From: Pseudomonas graminis
GTDB lineage: Bacteria; Pseudomonadota; Gammaproteobacteria; Pseudomonadales; Pseudomonadaceae
Length of the DNA: 64,000 nt
Direction of reading: 5' to 3'
NCBI RefSeq assembly: GCF_013201545.1
Contig: NZ_CP053746.1
Location: forward strand, 3,003,001 to 3,067,000
The notes beneath the pieces were generated by a model. The model was not told the DNA's origin, did not search any database, and was given only the letters and a program-made list of their open reading frames with translations. Numbering within the stretch: the stretch's first letter is position 1; each line of letters begins with the position of its first letter. Below are positions 35,494-45,072 of the stretch, piece by piece. The translations under genes were made by a program, and so were the position numbers.

Positions 35494-36129
35494 TCAAAAC
35501 GGCGCCGGGCACTCGAACCGAACACGCTCGCCCGTCCCCGGATGGGTAAACGCCAGCATGCTTGCATGCAGACACAGCCGCGGATACGCCGCCAGCGCCT
35601 CCGGATGCGCATACAAGCCATCGCCCAGCAACGGATGCCCGATCGACAACATGTGCACCCGCAACTGATGCGACCGCCCTGTAATCGGCGTCAGCTCAAC
35701 CCGACAATGCGAGTCATACCGCTCCAGCACCTTCCAGAACGTCAACGCATGCTTGCCCAATTCATGATCCACCACATGACGCGGCTTGGTCGGCGGATCG
35801 TAGCGCAACGGCAAATCGATACTGCCACTGTCCAGTGCCGGCTGACCCCAGGCCAGTGCCGTGTAGGCCTTCTCCGTCTCGCGGTCATGAAACTGCCGAG
35901 ACAACTCACGGTGGGTGTCCGCGTCACGGGCCAGCAAAATGATCCCGGACGTTTCCCAGTCCAGCCGGTGGACGATTCTCGCCTCGGGGTAGCCGTTTTC
36001 CTGCAGGCGGGTAATCAGACAGTCCTTGTTATCGTCAGCGCGACCGGGGACCGAAAGCAGCAGGGTAGGCTTGTTCACCACCAGGACAGCGTCGTCCTGA
36101 TGGAGGATATGAACGTTGGACAGCGGCAT
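35494..36129 (-). CDS. rluA: RluA-family pseudouridine synthase
   Basis: 211 residues, converts uridine in 23S rRNA (position 746 in E. coli) and some tRNAs (position 32). The catalytic motif is ARIVHRLDWETSGIILLA, with the nucleophile Asp in RLD; Trp replaces the usual Met after it. Other motifs: VVNKPTLLLSVPG, ELTPITGRSHQLRVHM, GHPLLGDGLY. There is no S4 domain, as in RluA proper. ATG 36129 is preferred since GAGG lies six bases ahead; another ATG lies at 36141. It is downstream of minE on the same strand. Confidence 0.92.
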   Translation of the reverse strand: MPLSNVHILHQDDAVLVVNKPTLLLSVPGRADDNKDCLITRLQENGYPEARIVHRLDWETSGIILLARDADTHRELSRQFHDRETEKAYTALAWGQPALDSGSIDLPLRYDPPTKPRHVVDHELGKHALTFWKVLERYDSHCRVELTPITGRSHQLRVHMLSIGHPLLGDGLYAHPEALAAYPRLCLHASMLAFTHPGTGERVRFECPAPF

Positions 36130-36280
36130 TGAAAGCCTCATCACTCAAACAGGCGCAGCACGATCGAAACAGCCATCGCGGCGCAGAAAACAGGTCTTCA
36201 GGAACGCCAACGGCGGCGCGCTCACCTGATCCCGCAAAGGGCTTCAGGCAACCGGGCCGCCGTGGCGACTGCCTTCTCGA

Positions 36281-36535
36281 TCAACGATCAGGCAGGGTGA
36301 TATTCAGTTCCAGAATCGAGCAGCTGCCGTCGTTTTCAAGGGCGACATGCACGTCATCGTTACCGATATTGACGTACTTGCGGATCACCTCGACCAGCTC
36401 CTTCTGCAAGGCGGGCAGGTAATCCGGGGTGCTGCGTTGGCCGCGTTCATGCGCCACGATGATCTGTAGACGCTCTTTCGCTACCGACGCGGTGCTGGGC
36501 TTTTTGTTGGCACGAAAGAAGTCAAAAATGCTCAT
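36281..36535 (-). CDS. minE: Cell division topological factor MinE
   Basis: 84 residues, normal length. The N-terminal anti-MinCD segment ([32 protein letters not shown]) contains the MinD-contact helix/strand. The C-terminal part ([19 protein letters not shown]) is the topological-specificity dimer domain. It drives pole-to-pole oscillation of MinCD. The start overlaps the minD stop by one base (TGATG), so translation is coupled. Confidence 0.97.
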   Translation of the reverse strand: MSIFDFFRANKKPSTASVAKERLQIIVAHERGQRSTPDYLPALQKELVEVIRKYVNIGNDDVHVALENDGSCSILELNITLPDR

Positions 36536-37347
36536 CAGTTACCCCCGAACAGGCGTTCGAAAAATCCTTTTTTCTGTACGTCCAGGAAGCGGTGCTCACG
36601 GTCCTTGCCCAACAGACGGTCAACGGCATCGCTGTACGCCTGGCCGGCGTCGCTCTGGTCATCAAGGATGACCGGCACGCCTTGGTTGGACGCCTTGAGT
36701 ACGGCCTGGGACTCTGGAATCACGCCCAGCAGGGTCACCGCGAGGATTTCCTTGACGTCTTCAACGCCCAGCATCTCGCCTTTGCTCACGCGCTCAGGGT
36801 TGTAACGGGTCAGGAGCAAGTGCTCCTTGATCGGATCTTCACCACGCTCGGCGCGGCGGGACTTGCTGGCCAGCAGGCCCAGCATGCGGTCCGAGTCACG
36901 AACCGAGGACACTTCCGGGTTGGTCACGACGATGGCTTCGTCGGCGAAATACATCGCCAGGTGAGCGCCCGTTTCGATACCGGCAGGGGAGTCGCAGACC
37001 ACGTACTCGAAGGTTTCCTTGAGTTCCATCAGTACTTTTTCAACGCCTTCCTTGGTCAGCGCGTCTTTGTCACGGGTCTGGCTGGCCGCGAGGACGTAAA
37101 GACCTTCGATCTTCTTGTCCTTGATCAGCGCTTGCTGCAGGTTGGCTTCGCCGTTCACTACGTTGACGAAGTCATAAACGACGCGACGCTCGCAACCCAT
37201 GATCAGGTCGAGGTTACGCAGGCCGACGTCGAAGTCGACGATTACTGTCTTGTGGCCGCGCAGTGCGAGACCGGTACCGATGGCGGCGCTGGTGGTGGTC
37301 TTGCCCACACCACCCTTGCCGGATGTAACCACGAGAATCTTGGCCAA
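36535..37347 (-). CDS. minD: Septum site-determining ATPase MinD
   Basis: 270 residues. The deviant Walker [10 protein letters not shown] near the N-terminus carries the signature Lys. [14 protein letters not shown] and [10 protein letters not shown] are the switch and Walker B regions. The C-terminal amphipathic helix (FFERLFGGN) anchors the ATP-bound dimer to the membrane. It recruits MinC and is released by MinE. Same strand as minC (201-base gap) and minE. Confidence 0.97.
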   Translation of the reverse strand: MAKILVVTSGKGGVGKTTTSAAIGTGLALRGHKTVIVDFDVGLRNLDLIMGCERRVVYDFVNVVNGEANLQQALIKDKKIEGLYVLAASQTRDKDALTKEGVEKVLMELKETFEYVVCDSPAGIETGAHLAMYFADEAIVVTNPEVSSVRDSDRMLGLLASKSRRAERGEDPIKEHLLLTRYNPERVSKGEMLGVEDVKEILAVTLLGVIPESQAVLKASNQGVPVILDDQSDAGQAYSDAVDRLLGKDREHRFLDVQKKGFFERLFGGN

Positions 37348-37548
37348 GGTGTATCACCCCTAGAGGAAAAGGACGTTGAAGTCCCTGAAGAGCCCCTCGT
37401 GACGGCGCAACCAAAGCGGGCGAGGGCGGTGATCGGAACCCGTGACGGAATTCCTGTTCGGGAGAACAAAAAAATAGCCCGAACGTCTCGGTGCCTTCGC
37501 GTCGTTTTCGCGACGAATCAGAGTGGCTTAAAAATGGCGCAGTATCCG

Positions 37549-38295
37549 TTAAAGACGGGTGATGTTCAACACGTCGCCGGAGAGACTGATCTGCACACCG
37601 GCGCCCCACAGCGGATCCCGGCGCAGGTCTTCGGACACCTTGTACTGGCCGGCGATGGAGATCAGTTCGGCGACCATCTGCTGGCAGAAAATCCGTGCCT
37701 TGGTATCGCCTTTGATCCCCGCCAGCGCGCGGCCGCGCATCGGGCCGTATACGTGAATGTTGCCGTCCGCGAGCAGTTCGGCGCCGGGGCTGACCGAGGA
37801 AATTACCACCAGATCCGAGCCCTGGGCGTAGATCTGCTGACCACCGCGCACGGGGGCGGTGATGATCTTGGTGGGCTTGATCAGCGGCTCGGGCGGCTTT
37901 TCAATAATTTCCGGCTTCTTCTTGATTTCGCCTTCCGTCGGATCGAGCGGTCGCTCGCGCGCACCCGACGGCGGCAGCACCGGCAGGTCGATGGAAATGG
38001 CGGCGGCAATGTCTTCAATCCGGTTGGCGCGAATGGCCAGAGTGCGCAACCCGTGCTGGCGGCAGATGCGCATCATTGCCGGCAGATCGATCGCGCCTTC
38101 ATCCGGCGGCAACTTGTCGAGCGCCAGCACCAGCGGTGTATTGCTGAAGAAGTTCGGCGCCTGGGCGACTTTTGCCGCCAGTTGACGATCCAGCGCTTCG
38201 AGGTTGTTGCGGGCCAGTTCCAGCACAGTGATGGCCAGCATGCTGCCCTTTAGCTGGAACACGGGTTCCTTGTCTTGCAATTCGATTTGGCTCAT
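37549..38295 (-). CDS. minC: Septum formation inhibitor MinC
   Basis: 248 residues. The N-terminal domain (1-110; [31 protein letters not shown]) inhibits FtsZ polymerisation. A Pro/Lys-rich linker ([12 protein letters not shown]) leads to the C-terminal beta-helix ([43 protein letters not shown]), which binds MinD. ATG 38295 is chosen because P. aeruginosa MinC also starts MSQ just before the [11 protein letters not shown] block; upstream in-frame codons are not convincing. It is divergent from the acyltransferase gene. Confidence 0.95.
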   Translation of the reverse strand: MSQIELQDKEPVFQLKGSMLAITVLELARNNLEALDRQLAAKVAQAPNFFSNTPLVLALDKLPPDEGAIDLPAMMRICRQHGLRTLAIRANRIEDIAAAISIDLPVLPPSGARERPLDPTEGEIKKKPEIIEKPPEPLIKPTKIITAPVRGGQQIYAQGSDLVVISSVSPGAELLADGNIHVYGPMRGRALAGIKGDTKARIFCQQMVAELISIAGQYKVSEDLRRDPLWGAGVQISLSGDVLNITRL

Positions 38296-38437
38296 GTCGG
38301 CATACAGCGGCTTGTCGCTAAAAGTGCCGAGACTTATAACGATAACGCCCGCCAGCCGCAAGGGAGGCGCAACCGACGGCGGCACGATCCGCGCGAACCG
38401 ATGTAGAATGCCCGCCTTTGTCCTGACGGAAGCTGTA

Positions 38438-39370
38438 ATGGATCGCCCGCGTTTTCGAGCTCACTTTCTTCATCCCCGCTTCTGGCTGCTGTGGCTGGGG
38501 CTGGGCTTGCTCTGGCTGATCGTGCAGTTGCCGTTTCGCGTGTTGCTGGTGATCGGTCGTGCTTTGGGCTGGGTCATGTATTACCAGGCGACCGATCGAC
38601 GGGTGATCGCCGCGCGTAACCTCGAACTGTGTTTCCCACAGTATTCGAAAGCCGAGCGCAAACGCCTGCTCAAGAAAAATTTCGCCTCCACCGGCATCGC
38701 TTTTTTCGAGATGGCCATGAGCTGGTGGTGGAGCAAGCCCCGTCTCGCGCGGCTGGCGCACATCGAAGGCCTGCATCATTTAAAGCAGGCGCAGCTGGAC
38801 GGCCATGGCGTCATCCTCATGGCGCTGCACTTCACGACACTGGAAATCGGCGCCGCCCTGCTCGGGCAGCAGCACACCATCGACGGCATGTACCGCCAGC
38901 ACAAGAATGCGCTGTTCGATTACGTGCAGCGCCGCGGCCGCGAGCGCCACAACATGGATTCCATCGCGGTCGAGCGCGAAGACGTGCGCGGCATGATCAA
39001 GCAACTGCGCAAGGGCCGGGCGATCTGGTACGCGCCAGATCAGGACTACGGCGCCAAGCAAAGCATCTTCGTGCCGCTGTTCGGCATTCAGGCCGCCACC
39101 GTGCCGGCCACCAGCAAATTCGCCAAGCTCGGCCACGCCCTGGTGGTGCCGTTTACTCAGGAGCGCCTGGCCGATGGCAGTGGTTACAAGCTGGTGATCC
39201 ATCCGCCCCTGAGCGACTTTCCGGGGGAGAGCGACGAGGCAGACTGCATCCGCATCAATCAATGGGTCGAGCGCGCGGTCACCGAATGCCCCGAGCAATA
39301 CCTGTGGGCGCACCGGCGTTTCAAGAGTCGACCGCCGGGTGAGCCGAAGCTGTACAAGAAGCGTGGCTGA
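38438..39370 (+). CDS. Lipid A lauroyl acyltransferase (LpxL/HtrB family)
   Basis: 310 residues, inner membrane, adds a secondary laurate to lipid A from acyl-ACP. One N-terminal membrane segment (residues 14-38, [19 protein letters not shown]). The catalytic HX4E motif is HFTTLE, preceded by GHGVILMAL. Further family motifs are [16 protein letters not shown] and [10 protein letters not shown] at the C-terminus. Start ATG 38438 follows CGGAAG. Same place as PA3242. The downstream patatin gene starts 20 bases after its stop. Confidence 0.93.
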   Translation: MDRPRFRAHFLHPRFWLLWLGLGLLWLIVQLPFRVLLVIGRALGWVMYYQATDRRVIAARNLELCFPQYSKAERKRLLKKNFASTGIAFFEMAMSWWWSKPRLARLAHIEGLHHLKQAQLDGHGVILMALHFTTLEIGAALLGQQHTIDGMYRQHKNALFDYVQRRGRERHNMDSIAVEREDVRGMIKQLRKGRAIWYAPDQDYGAKQSIFVPLFGIQAATVPATSKFAKLGHALVVPFTQERLADGSGYKLVIHPPLSDFPGESDEADCIRINQWVERAVTECPEQYLWAHRRFKSRPPGEPKLYKKRG

Positions 39371-39389
39371 AACCAAGAGCTCAATCCCC

Positions 39390-40622
39390 ATGACGACAAG
39401 CGCCACAGAACAACAAGCGGTGCGCCACGGCTCAGCCCTAGCCCCCGGCGTCGAGCCTGTCACCGGGCTGATTCTGTCCGGTGGCGGTGCCCGCGCGGCC
39501 TATCAGGTGGGCGTACTGGCCGGCATCGCTGACCTGCTGCCTGTCGGCGCCAAGAATCCTTTTCCGGTCATCGTCGGCACCTCCGCCGGCGCGATCAATG
39601 CCGTGAAGCTGGCCAGCGGCGCCGCGCAGTTTCGTACGGCAATCCACGAACTCACTGACTTCTGGCAGGGCTTTCGCAGCCATCAAGTGTTGCGCAGCGA
39701 CTGGCTCGGCGTCGTCCGGCAGGCCGCGCGATTCTTCGGTCGCAGCCTGTTGGGCATCGGTCGCCAACAGGTCCCGGTGGCGCTGCTCAACAGTTCGCCG
39801 CTCAAGGACCTGCTGACCGCGCGGCTCAACCTCGACGGCATCGACGAAGCCATTGAAGCCAGGCATCTGCGCGCGGTGGCGATCACCGCATTCGGTTACG
39901 AGTCGGGGCAGGCGGTCACGTTTTATCAGGGCAAGGGCACGATCGATTCCTGGCTGCGGCATCGCCGGATCGGCCTGCCTACGCGCTTGACCATTGACCA
40001 TCTGCTGGCCAGTTCCGCGATTCCGTTGCTGTTCGCGCCGGTGAAGCTGGGACAGGAATATTTTGGTGACGGCGCGGTGCGGCAATCGGCGCCGATCAGT
40101 CCGGCGCTGCACCTGGGCGCCAACCGCGTGCTGGTGGTGGGCGTCAGCGGCAACCCCCGTGGCCCTGGCGCAAACCCGCCCGTGCCGCGCGCGGTCCGTG
40201 GCGTGCAACCGAGTCTCGCGCAGATCGGTGGGCACATGCTCAACAGCACATTTATTGACAGCCTCGAAAGCGATATCGAACTGCTGGAGCGGCTGAACAT
40301 CGTCAGCCGCATGCTGCCCGGGCCCGACGTGCCAAAGCCGCAGTCCTCAGACTCGACGCCCATTCAATCCCTGGCGCCGGTTGAGGTGCTGGTGATTTCG
40401 CCCAGCCAGCCCATCGACGAAATCGCCGCTCGCCATCGCCGCGAATTGCCGCCGGCGCTGCGCACGTTTCTGCGCGGGCCCGGTGCGACGAAGACCAGTG
40501 GGGCAGGGGTATTGAGTTATCTGTTGTTCGAATCGGGTTATTGCAGTGAGCTCATCGAACTGGGCCGCCGCGACGCGATGGCCCAGAAGGATGAGTTGAT
40601 GCGGTTCCTGCAGTTGGAGTAG
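39390..40622 (+). CDS. Patatin-like phospholipase
   Basis: 410 residues. The patatin domain (about 30-260) shows the oxyanion loop SGGGARAAYQ, nucleophile elbow GTSAG and the second dyad residue in FGDGAVRQ. The last ~120 residues are a family-specific extension (PSQPIDEIAARH). There is no signal peptide, so it acts inside the cell, probably as an acyl hydrolase on phospholipids. It stands close behind the lipid A acyltransferase and is likely co-transcribed with it, which suggests a link to envelope lipid turnover. Start ATG 39390; the ribosome site is weak (AAGAGC). Confidence 0.9.
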   Translation: MTTSATEQQAVRHGSALAPGVEPVTGLILSGGGARAAYQVGVLAGIADLLPVGAKNPFPVIVGTSAGAINAVKLASGAAQFRTAIHELTDFWQGFRSHQVLRSDWLGVVRQAARFFGRSLLGIGRQQVPVALLNSSPLKDLLTARLNLDGIDEAIEARHLRAVAITAFGYESGQAVTFYQGKGTIDSWLRHRRIGLPTRLTIDHLLASSAIPLLFAPVKLGQEYFGDGAVRQSAPISPALHLGANRVLVVGVSGNPRGPGANPPVPRAVRGVQPSLAQIGGHMLNSTFIDSLESDIELLERLNIVSRMLPGPDVPKPQSSDSTPIQSLAPVEVLVISPSQPIDEIAARHRRELPPALRTFLRGPGATKTSGAGVLSYLLFESGYCSELIELGRRDAMAQKDELMRFLQLE

Positions 40623-40652
40623 TTGCTCTGCCGAATGCCGGGTCCAGGGCGA

Positions 40653-41507
40653 TCACGCCGTAAGCTTGTCATCCCGAAAATCCCGCAGGGCCTGTTCGAT
40701 TTCTTCCCGACTGTTCATCACGAACGGGCCGTATTGCACGATCGGTTCGCCCAGCGGCTTGCCAGCGATCAGCAACACGCGTGCGCCCGCCTGGGTATTT
40801 AGCTGAATCTCACCGCTTTCCGACAATCGCGCGAGACGGCTCGTACCCAGTTTCTGTGGCTGTCCTGCGATCTCGACTTCACCTTCGTACACGTACAACA
40901 GCACGCGATGGCCCTCGGCGACGCGCGGGCTGATGAGGCTGCCGGCAGGCATGTGGAAATCGAAATACTGCGGCTCGGTGTCCGGACGCTGCACGGCGCC
41001 TGCCTGGGACGTGTGACCGTCGTCGAACTGTCCGGCGATGACCACGACCTCGACGCCGTTCTGCGTGGTGATGCGCGGAATGCGCTCGGGCTGAATGTCG
41101 TCGTAACCGGCGTCGCCCATCTTCGATTTGGCCGGCAGGTTGAGCCACAGCTGGAAGCCGCGCATGGCGCCTTTCTCCTGCTCGGGCATTTCGCTGTGAA
41201 TCACGCCGCGCGCAGCGGTCATCCACTGCACGCCGCCGCCTTGCAGCAAGCCGACGTTGCCCATGTGGTCTTCATGGCGCATGCGACCTTCGAGCATGTA
41301 GGTCACGGTTTCAAAGCCGCGATGGGGATGGGGCGGAAAGCCGGCGATGTACTCGTCGGGGTTCTCGGAGCCGAACTCGTCGAGCATCAGGAACGGGTCG
41401 AAGGCTTCGATGCCGGGCCCGCCGAACACACGGGTCAGCTTAACGCCGGCACCGTCGGACGTCGGTTGGCCGGCCTGGATCGACAGCACTTTACGAAATG
41501 GGGGCAT
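40653..41507 (-). CDS. Pirin family protein
   Basis: 284 residues, bicupin. N-terminal cupin with HPHRGFETVTY and MTAARGVIHSEMPE provides the His-His-His-Glu metal site; some bacterial pirins oxidise flavonols such as quercetin, others bind regulators. The C-terminal cupin (FDFHMPAGSL, VLLYVYEGEVEI) lacks metal ligands, as usual. The start ATG 41507 has GGAG eight bases ahead; longer in-frame extensions upstream run into a REP-rich region. Monocistronic, corresponding to PA3240. Confidence 0.92.
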   Translation of the reverse strand: MPPFRKVLSIQAGQPTSDGAGVKLTRVFGGPGIEAFDPFLMLDEFGSENPDEYIAGFPPHPHRGFETVTYMLEGRMRHEDHMGNVGLLQGGGVQWMTAARGVIHSEMPEQEKGAMRGFQLWLNLPAKSKMGDAGYDDIQPERIPRITTQNGVEVVVIAGQFDDGHTSQAGAVQRPDTEPQYFDFHMPAGSLISPRVAEGHRVLLYVYEGEVEIAGQPQKLGTSRLARLSESGEIQLNTQAGARVLLIAGKPLGEPIVQYGPFVMNSREEIEQALRDFRDDKLTA

Positions 41508-41887
41508 GGGGCTCACTCCGGCAAAAGGGGAATGGCGCCTATGGTAGGCCTGTTGAGGCGATGGATGGGTGACGTTTTTGCGGGGGAATGATCGGGTTTG
41601 GCGATGGATCTGGGGCTTGTTCCGGATACTGTCGGGGAGCCCCTTCATCCGAGCGCCGTAAGGTCGAGCAGCAAACATTGTCCATGTGGGAGCGAGCTTG
41701 CTCGCGAAGAGGTGTGAGCGGCCGCTAGATCTCCAGCGGCCGGACCACGCACTTGTAGGACTGGCTTTAGCCGGGAAAACGCCGGCATTAACACCACGAA
41801 TGTGATGGCGTGCCGACGGGCCTCTTCCCGGCTGAAGCCAGTCCCACAGGTTCTGCTGCCGGCAGTGCCGGCAGCTTTCAGATCACG
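41508..41887. other. Gene-free stretch with REP elements
   Basis: It contains one REP with core GAGCGAGCTTGCTCGCG (41685-41709), a GCGGCCGC/GCGGCCGG hairpin near 41718-41742, and an inverted pair of the second REP class: TGTAGGACTGGCTTTAGCCG at 41754-41777 and CGGCTGAAGCCAGTCCCACA at 41823-41848. No gene is visible. Confidence 0.75.
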
Positions 41888-42691
41888 TTACTCGGACACC
41901 TGCAGCTTGCGGGCTTCGGTGTACACGTAACGGACTTTCTCGTACTCGAACGGCGAATCCATCTGACCGTAGCGGAAGCTGGTGGTGTAGCGACGGTCGA
42001 TGGCGCGCAGCAGGTACAGCTCAGGGTGGTCTTCGCTGACCTGGGCAACGTTGAGGAAGTTGATCTGCGATTCAGCGGTGAAGTCGAAGACCAGGCCGCC
42101 GGTGTCACGCAGGTTCGATGGACCGAGGATCGGCAGCACCAGGTACGGGCCGGCCGGTACGCCATAGAAACCCAGGGTCTGACCGAAGTCTTCGCTTTGT
42201 TTCTTCAGGCCCATCAGGGTCGCCGGGTCCCACAGCCCGGCAATGCCCAGCGTGGTGTTGACGATCAGGCGGCCGGTGGTTTCCATCGAACGCTTGCCCT
42301 TGAACTGCAGCAGGCTGTTCAGCAGGTTCGGGACATCGCCCAGGTTGCCGAAGAAGTTGCTGACGCCGGTGCGCACGAAGCTCGGTGTTACGTATTTGTA
42401 GCCGTTGACCACCGGCAGGAACACCCACTCATCGAAGCGATAGTTGAAGTGGTAGACCCGGCGGTTCCAGGATTCCAGCGGGTCATAGACGTTCAGCGCG
42501 TTGAGGGACGAGCGCTCGAACTCCTGAGCATCCAGACCCGGGTTGAATTTCAGCGACTTCAACGGCTCGGTGAACCCGTCCGGGTTATCGATGCGTTGGA
42601 CCGGGGCTGCCTGGGAAATGATCGGCGCGTCGGCCGCGTGGACGGCGCCAGCGCAGAGGAGGGCGGCGATAAGCAATAGACGTTTAGCCAC
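41888..42691 (-). CDS. MlaA (VacJ) homologue, apparently not lipidated
   Basis: 267 residues. The MlaA core is clear: YDPLESWNRRVYHFNYRFD, FFGNLGDVPNLLNSLLQ, RLIVNTTLGIAGLWDPA, EDFGQTLGFYGVPAGPYLVLPILGPS. MlaA is the outer-membrane part of retrograde phospholipid transport. Unlike E. coli MlaA, the signal peptide ends VHA-AD with no lipobox Cys, so a periplasmic or integral form is expected. It overlaps the upstream hydrolase by eight bases, so the two are co-translated. Position of PA3239. Confidence 0.88.
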   Translation of the reverse strand: MAKRLLLIAALLCAGAVHAADAPIISQAAPVQRIDNPDGFTEPLKSLKFNPGLDAQEFERSSLNALNVYDPLESWNRRVYHFNYRFDEWVFLPVVNGYKYVTPSFVRTGVSNFFGNLGDVPNLLNSLLQFKGKRSMETTGRLIVNTTLGIAGLWDPATLMGLKKQSEDFGQTLGFYGVPAGPYLVLPILGPSNLRDTGGLVFDFTAESQINFLNVAQVSEDHPELYLLRAIDRRYTTSFRYGQMDSPFEYEKVRYVYTEARKLQVSE

Positions 42692-43982
42692 GGAAAAACT
42701 CCAGCATGGCGTCGCTGTTGACGCGATAGTTCATGTTGCCGCAGTGACCGCCGTAAGGGTAAACGGTCAGGCGATCGCCAAAAGTCTTGCGCAGGAAACC
42801 GAGGTCGCCCGGGCCGAGGATCACGTCGTCGGCGTTGTGCATCACGGCGATCTTCTTGCTGCTCGCCAGGTAATCCTTCAGCGCGTACAGGCTGACCTGA
42901 TCAACCAGTTGCAGCAGGCTGCCGCCGTCGGTACGGGCACGCCACATCGGGATAACCTGCTCGGTCACGTAGCAGTCGAAATCGCATTGCAGCGCGCGCT
43001 TGAGGAACGGCGTCAGGCTGGTGCCTTCGCTGATCGGGGTCTTCGGCGGGGTAATCAGGCCGCGACGGTTGATCAGGTCGGAGGTGAAGGCGATGTCGGC
43101 TGCAGAGAACCGGAACGAGGTGCCGATCAGCATGGCCATCTGTTCATTGGACAGGTGCTGCTTGGACTGCTGAAAGTCATACAGCAGCGCATCGTTCAGG
43201 TCGATGTAGCCTTTTTCACGGAAGTAACGGGTCAGCTTCTGCAGCACCAGTTCATAGAAGGTGGTGCTGTTGGTGATGCCTTTGACGTCGGTCTGCACCA
43301 TCTTGTCGAGGTTGGTGATCGACGTGTAGAGGTTCACCGGTGGGTTGATCAGCAGCACTTTCTTGAAGTTGAAGCTGCGGCGGGTTTCGTCGAGTTTGCT
43401 GACGAACGCCGCATCCAGTGCGCCGAGGCTATAACCGGTCAGGTAATACTCGGTGACCTGCAGCTTGGACTGCTGGGCGCGAACGGCCTGCATGACGCGG
43501 TACAAGTCTTCGGCGTCTTCCTTGGTCACGCCCGGGGTGGCGAAACGTGAGGCGGCGCTCATGAAGTCGTAGCTGGTTGGCGACGAAAGCTGCACGACGT
43601 TGTAACCGGCGCCGTAGTACAGCTTCTTCAGGTATTCATTAAGGGTGCTGTTATAAGGCGCGCCGGTGCCGGCGATCAGGAAGATCAGGGGCGCAGGGTG
43701 GTCTTGTTTGGCGAGGCGGTAACGCAGTTTTTTCACGGCCCAGAAGTTATCCGGCAGTGTGAACTCGCGCTCCGGACGCATGGTGAGGCTGTAATCGTCC
43801 TGATCGATGTCGGCGTCTTCAGGCACCTTGGCACGCAAATCCGGTGGGGTCGTGGCGATGGTCGCTTCGAACGGATTGGTCAAGGGGAAGCCATAGCTGG
43901 ACGGATCGATATCGACCGCCATCACGGACGCACTCAAAAACAGGCCGCCTGATAAGGCGGCGAGGCGCAGAAAACGAAGCAT
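42684..43982 (-). CDS. Periplasmic alpha/beta-hydrolase-fold protein
   Basis: 432 residues, signal peptide cut at VMA-VD (residue 22/23). The nucleophile elbow GYSLGALDAA, the later DDVILGPGD and GGHCGNMNY supply Ser, Asp and His of a hydrolase triad, and IFLIAGTGAPYNS fits the oxyanion loop. Some databases call relatives serine/threonine protein kinase; nothing here supports that. Its overlap with the MlaA homologue suggests an envelope-lipid role, perhaps an acyl hydrolase working with it; this is inference from context. The minus-strand operon contains these two genes. Confidence 0.8.
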   Translation of the reverse strand: MLRFLRLAALSGGLFLSASVMAVDIDPSSYGFPLTNPFEATIATTPPDLRAKVPEDADIDQDDYSLTMRPEREFTLPDNFWAVKKLRYRLAKQDHPAPLIFLIAGTGAPYNSTLNEYLKKLYYGAGYNVVQLSSPTSYDFMSAASRFATPGVTKEDAEDLYRVMQAVRAQQSKLQVTEYYLTGYSLGALDAAFVSKLDETRRSFNFKKVLLINPPVNLYTSITNLDKMVQTDVKGITNSTTFYELVLQKLTRYFREKGYIDLNDALLYDFQQSKQHLSNEQMAMLIGTSFRFSAADIAFTSDLINRRGLITPPKTPISEGTSLTPFLKRALQCDFDCYVTEQVIPMWRARTDGGSLLQLVDQVSLYALKDYLASSKKIAVMHNADDVILGPGDLGFLRKTFGDRLTVYPYGGHCGNMNYRVNSDAMLEFFRG

Positions 43983-44203
43983 GACTGAATCCCTTGGGAA
44001 TGATGTGCTGTTGAAATACGCAGGCTATGACACGGGTGTAGTGCCAAAGTGCCGTGACGGCAAGCGACTCTCGCATGACCCTCTTCGACGATACAGGTTA
44101 TGGCACTTCTGACCTGTCCGCTCGTGCTTTTTATTGCCCGGATGGTTTTGTCCCGGCCGCTGCGGCTATGCTGCGCGCCGTTGGTTATTTTCTGGAGTGT
44201 GTC

Positions 44204-44569
44204 GTGTCCCGTCGTCTGCCGTTGGTGGTGCTGTTTTTCGTTCTGGCGCTGTGGCTCGCCGTCAGTTACGGCTTGCGTTACGGGCTGATGGAAGACGTGC
44301 AGTGGGTAGGAATCTGCGCGGACGAGGCGTCGAAATGGCAGTGCCAGTTGCGCTCGAACCTGGGCCTGTGGATTCACTTCGGTGTGTTCGGATGGGGCGC
44401 GCTGATCACATCGCTGATCGCGTTCTTTATTCCGCGTCAGGTCGGCCGAGCGCTCGCAGTCCTTGGCTTGCTGCTGGGGATATTGGCGCTGGTGCTTTAC
44501 ACGGCCAGTCTGGCGGTGTTCGCGGTGGTGATTGCCGGGTTGCGGCTGGTGCGCGCTCAGCAGGCTTGA
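44204..44569 (+). CDS. Small integral membrane protein, unknown
   Basis: 121 residues with three to four hydrophobic segments (LPLVVLFFVLALWLAVSYGL; IHFGVFGWGALITSLIAFF; ALAVLGLLLGILALVLYTASLAV). A short loop carries two Cys (ICADEASKWQCQL), possibly a periplasmic disulphide. I choose GTG 44204 because GGAG lies six bases ahead; an in-frame ATG at 44168 has no such site. I do not recognise a family. It converges with the small RNA transcript, and the hairpin at 44611 may end both. Confidence 0.65.
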   Translation: MSRRLPLVVLFFVLALWLAVSYGLRYGLMEDVQWVGICADEASKWQCQLRSNLGLWIHFGVFGWGALITSLIAFFIPRQVGRALAVLGLLLGILALVLYTASLAVFAVVIAGLRLVRAQQA

Positions 44570-44610
44570 TTATGAAAACCGAGAACTGAACGCTAAATCT
44601 CAGGCAGCAT

Positions 44611-44634
44611 AAAGGGGAGCCGAGGCTCCCCTTT
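44611..44634. terminator. Hairpin ending the small RNA (and facing the + strand membrane gene)
   Basis: AAAGGGGAGCC (44611-44621) pairs with GGCTCCCCTTT (44624-44634), an 11-bp stem with a minimal loop. On the minus strand it is followed by ATGCTGCC, on the plus strand by AAATCG, so the U-run is only the three bases at the stem foot. It lies between two converging transcripts. Confidence 0.7.
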
Positions 44635-44984
44635 AAATCGTTGCACGTGCTCTTTCTTATTGTTGTAGGGCGGTCTGTTGTTGTTATTGGCAACCGGTCC
44701 CTCTACAGCGTCTTCGGTGATCCCCATACGGGATACAAGAGCAAACGTATTTTTTTGAGCGCTGACCTGCTTTGATTCCTCTTCTGCGAGAGGTGATCCA
44801 ACCCGTTCTGGCCGCTACCTGAGGGTAGTTTTATTATTCTCGGTCGGGCTGCGAGGCCGGGGCCTCGGTAAAGCGTTTCTACTCCAAAAAAATCTGTTGG
44901 CTGCGTCTCTGTGCCGTTGTTCTTGTTATGTCAGAGCCGATTCATCTTATTTTTATTGGGTTTTCACATTTTGTTCTTGTTATG
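44611..44984 (-). ncRNA. CrcZ/CrcY/CrcX-family small RNA
   Basis: A gene-free stretch whose minus strand starts below a sigma-54 promoter and ends in a strong hairpin, about 375 nt. It has repeated A-rich CA motifs: CATAACAAGAACAA twice, CCAATAACAACAACAG and CCCTACAACAATAAG. In pseudomonads such motifs in CrcZ, CrcY and CrcX bind Hfq with Crc and relieve catabolite repression. Their genes are transcribed from sigma-54 promoters under CbrAB and have this length. cbrB and pcnB, the neighbours of crcZ, are not in the window, so a CrcY or CrcX type is more likely. The 5' end is estimated as about 12 bases after the -12 GC. Confidence 0.8.
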
Positions 44985-44994
44985 CAGGAGATAT

Positions 44995-45010
44995 AGCAGG
45001 GTGCGTGCCA
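44995..45010 (-). promoter_or_regulatory. Sigma-54 promoter of the small RNA
   Basis: On the minus strand TGGCACGCACCCTGCT matches the sigma-54 consensus TGGCACG-N4-TTGCW, with GG and GC exactly 12 bases apart and a T preceding (YTGGCACG). Only one core position (C for T before TGC) deviates. Confidence 0.8.
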
Positions 45011-45072
45011 ACTTTTGCAATACGTTATAAATCAATGCCTTGCAGATTCCGATCAACTGGTACCCCTCCTGA

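Noticed and set aside
36592..38253. 553-codon frame antisense to minD and minC
   Set aside because: It spans two well-known genes and the gap between them; no initiation signal.
42684..43982. Serine/threonine protein kinase annotation
   Set aside because: No kinase motifs; a signal peptide and hydrolase-type motifs are present instead.
44054..44203. Longer N-terminus for the small membrane protein
   Set aside because: Residues encoded upstream of GTG 44204 are not membrane-like and no ribosome site supports ATG 44054 or 44168.
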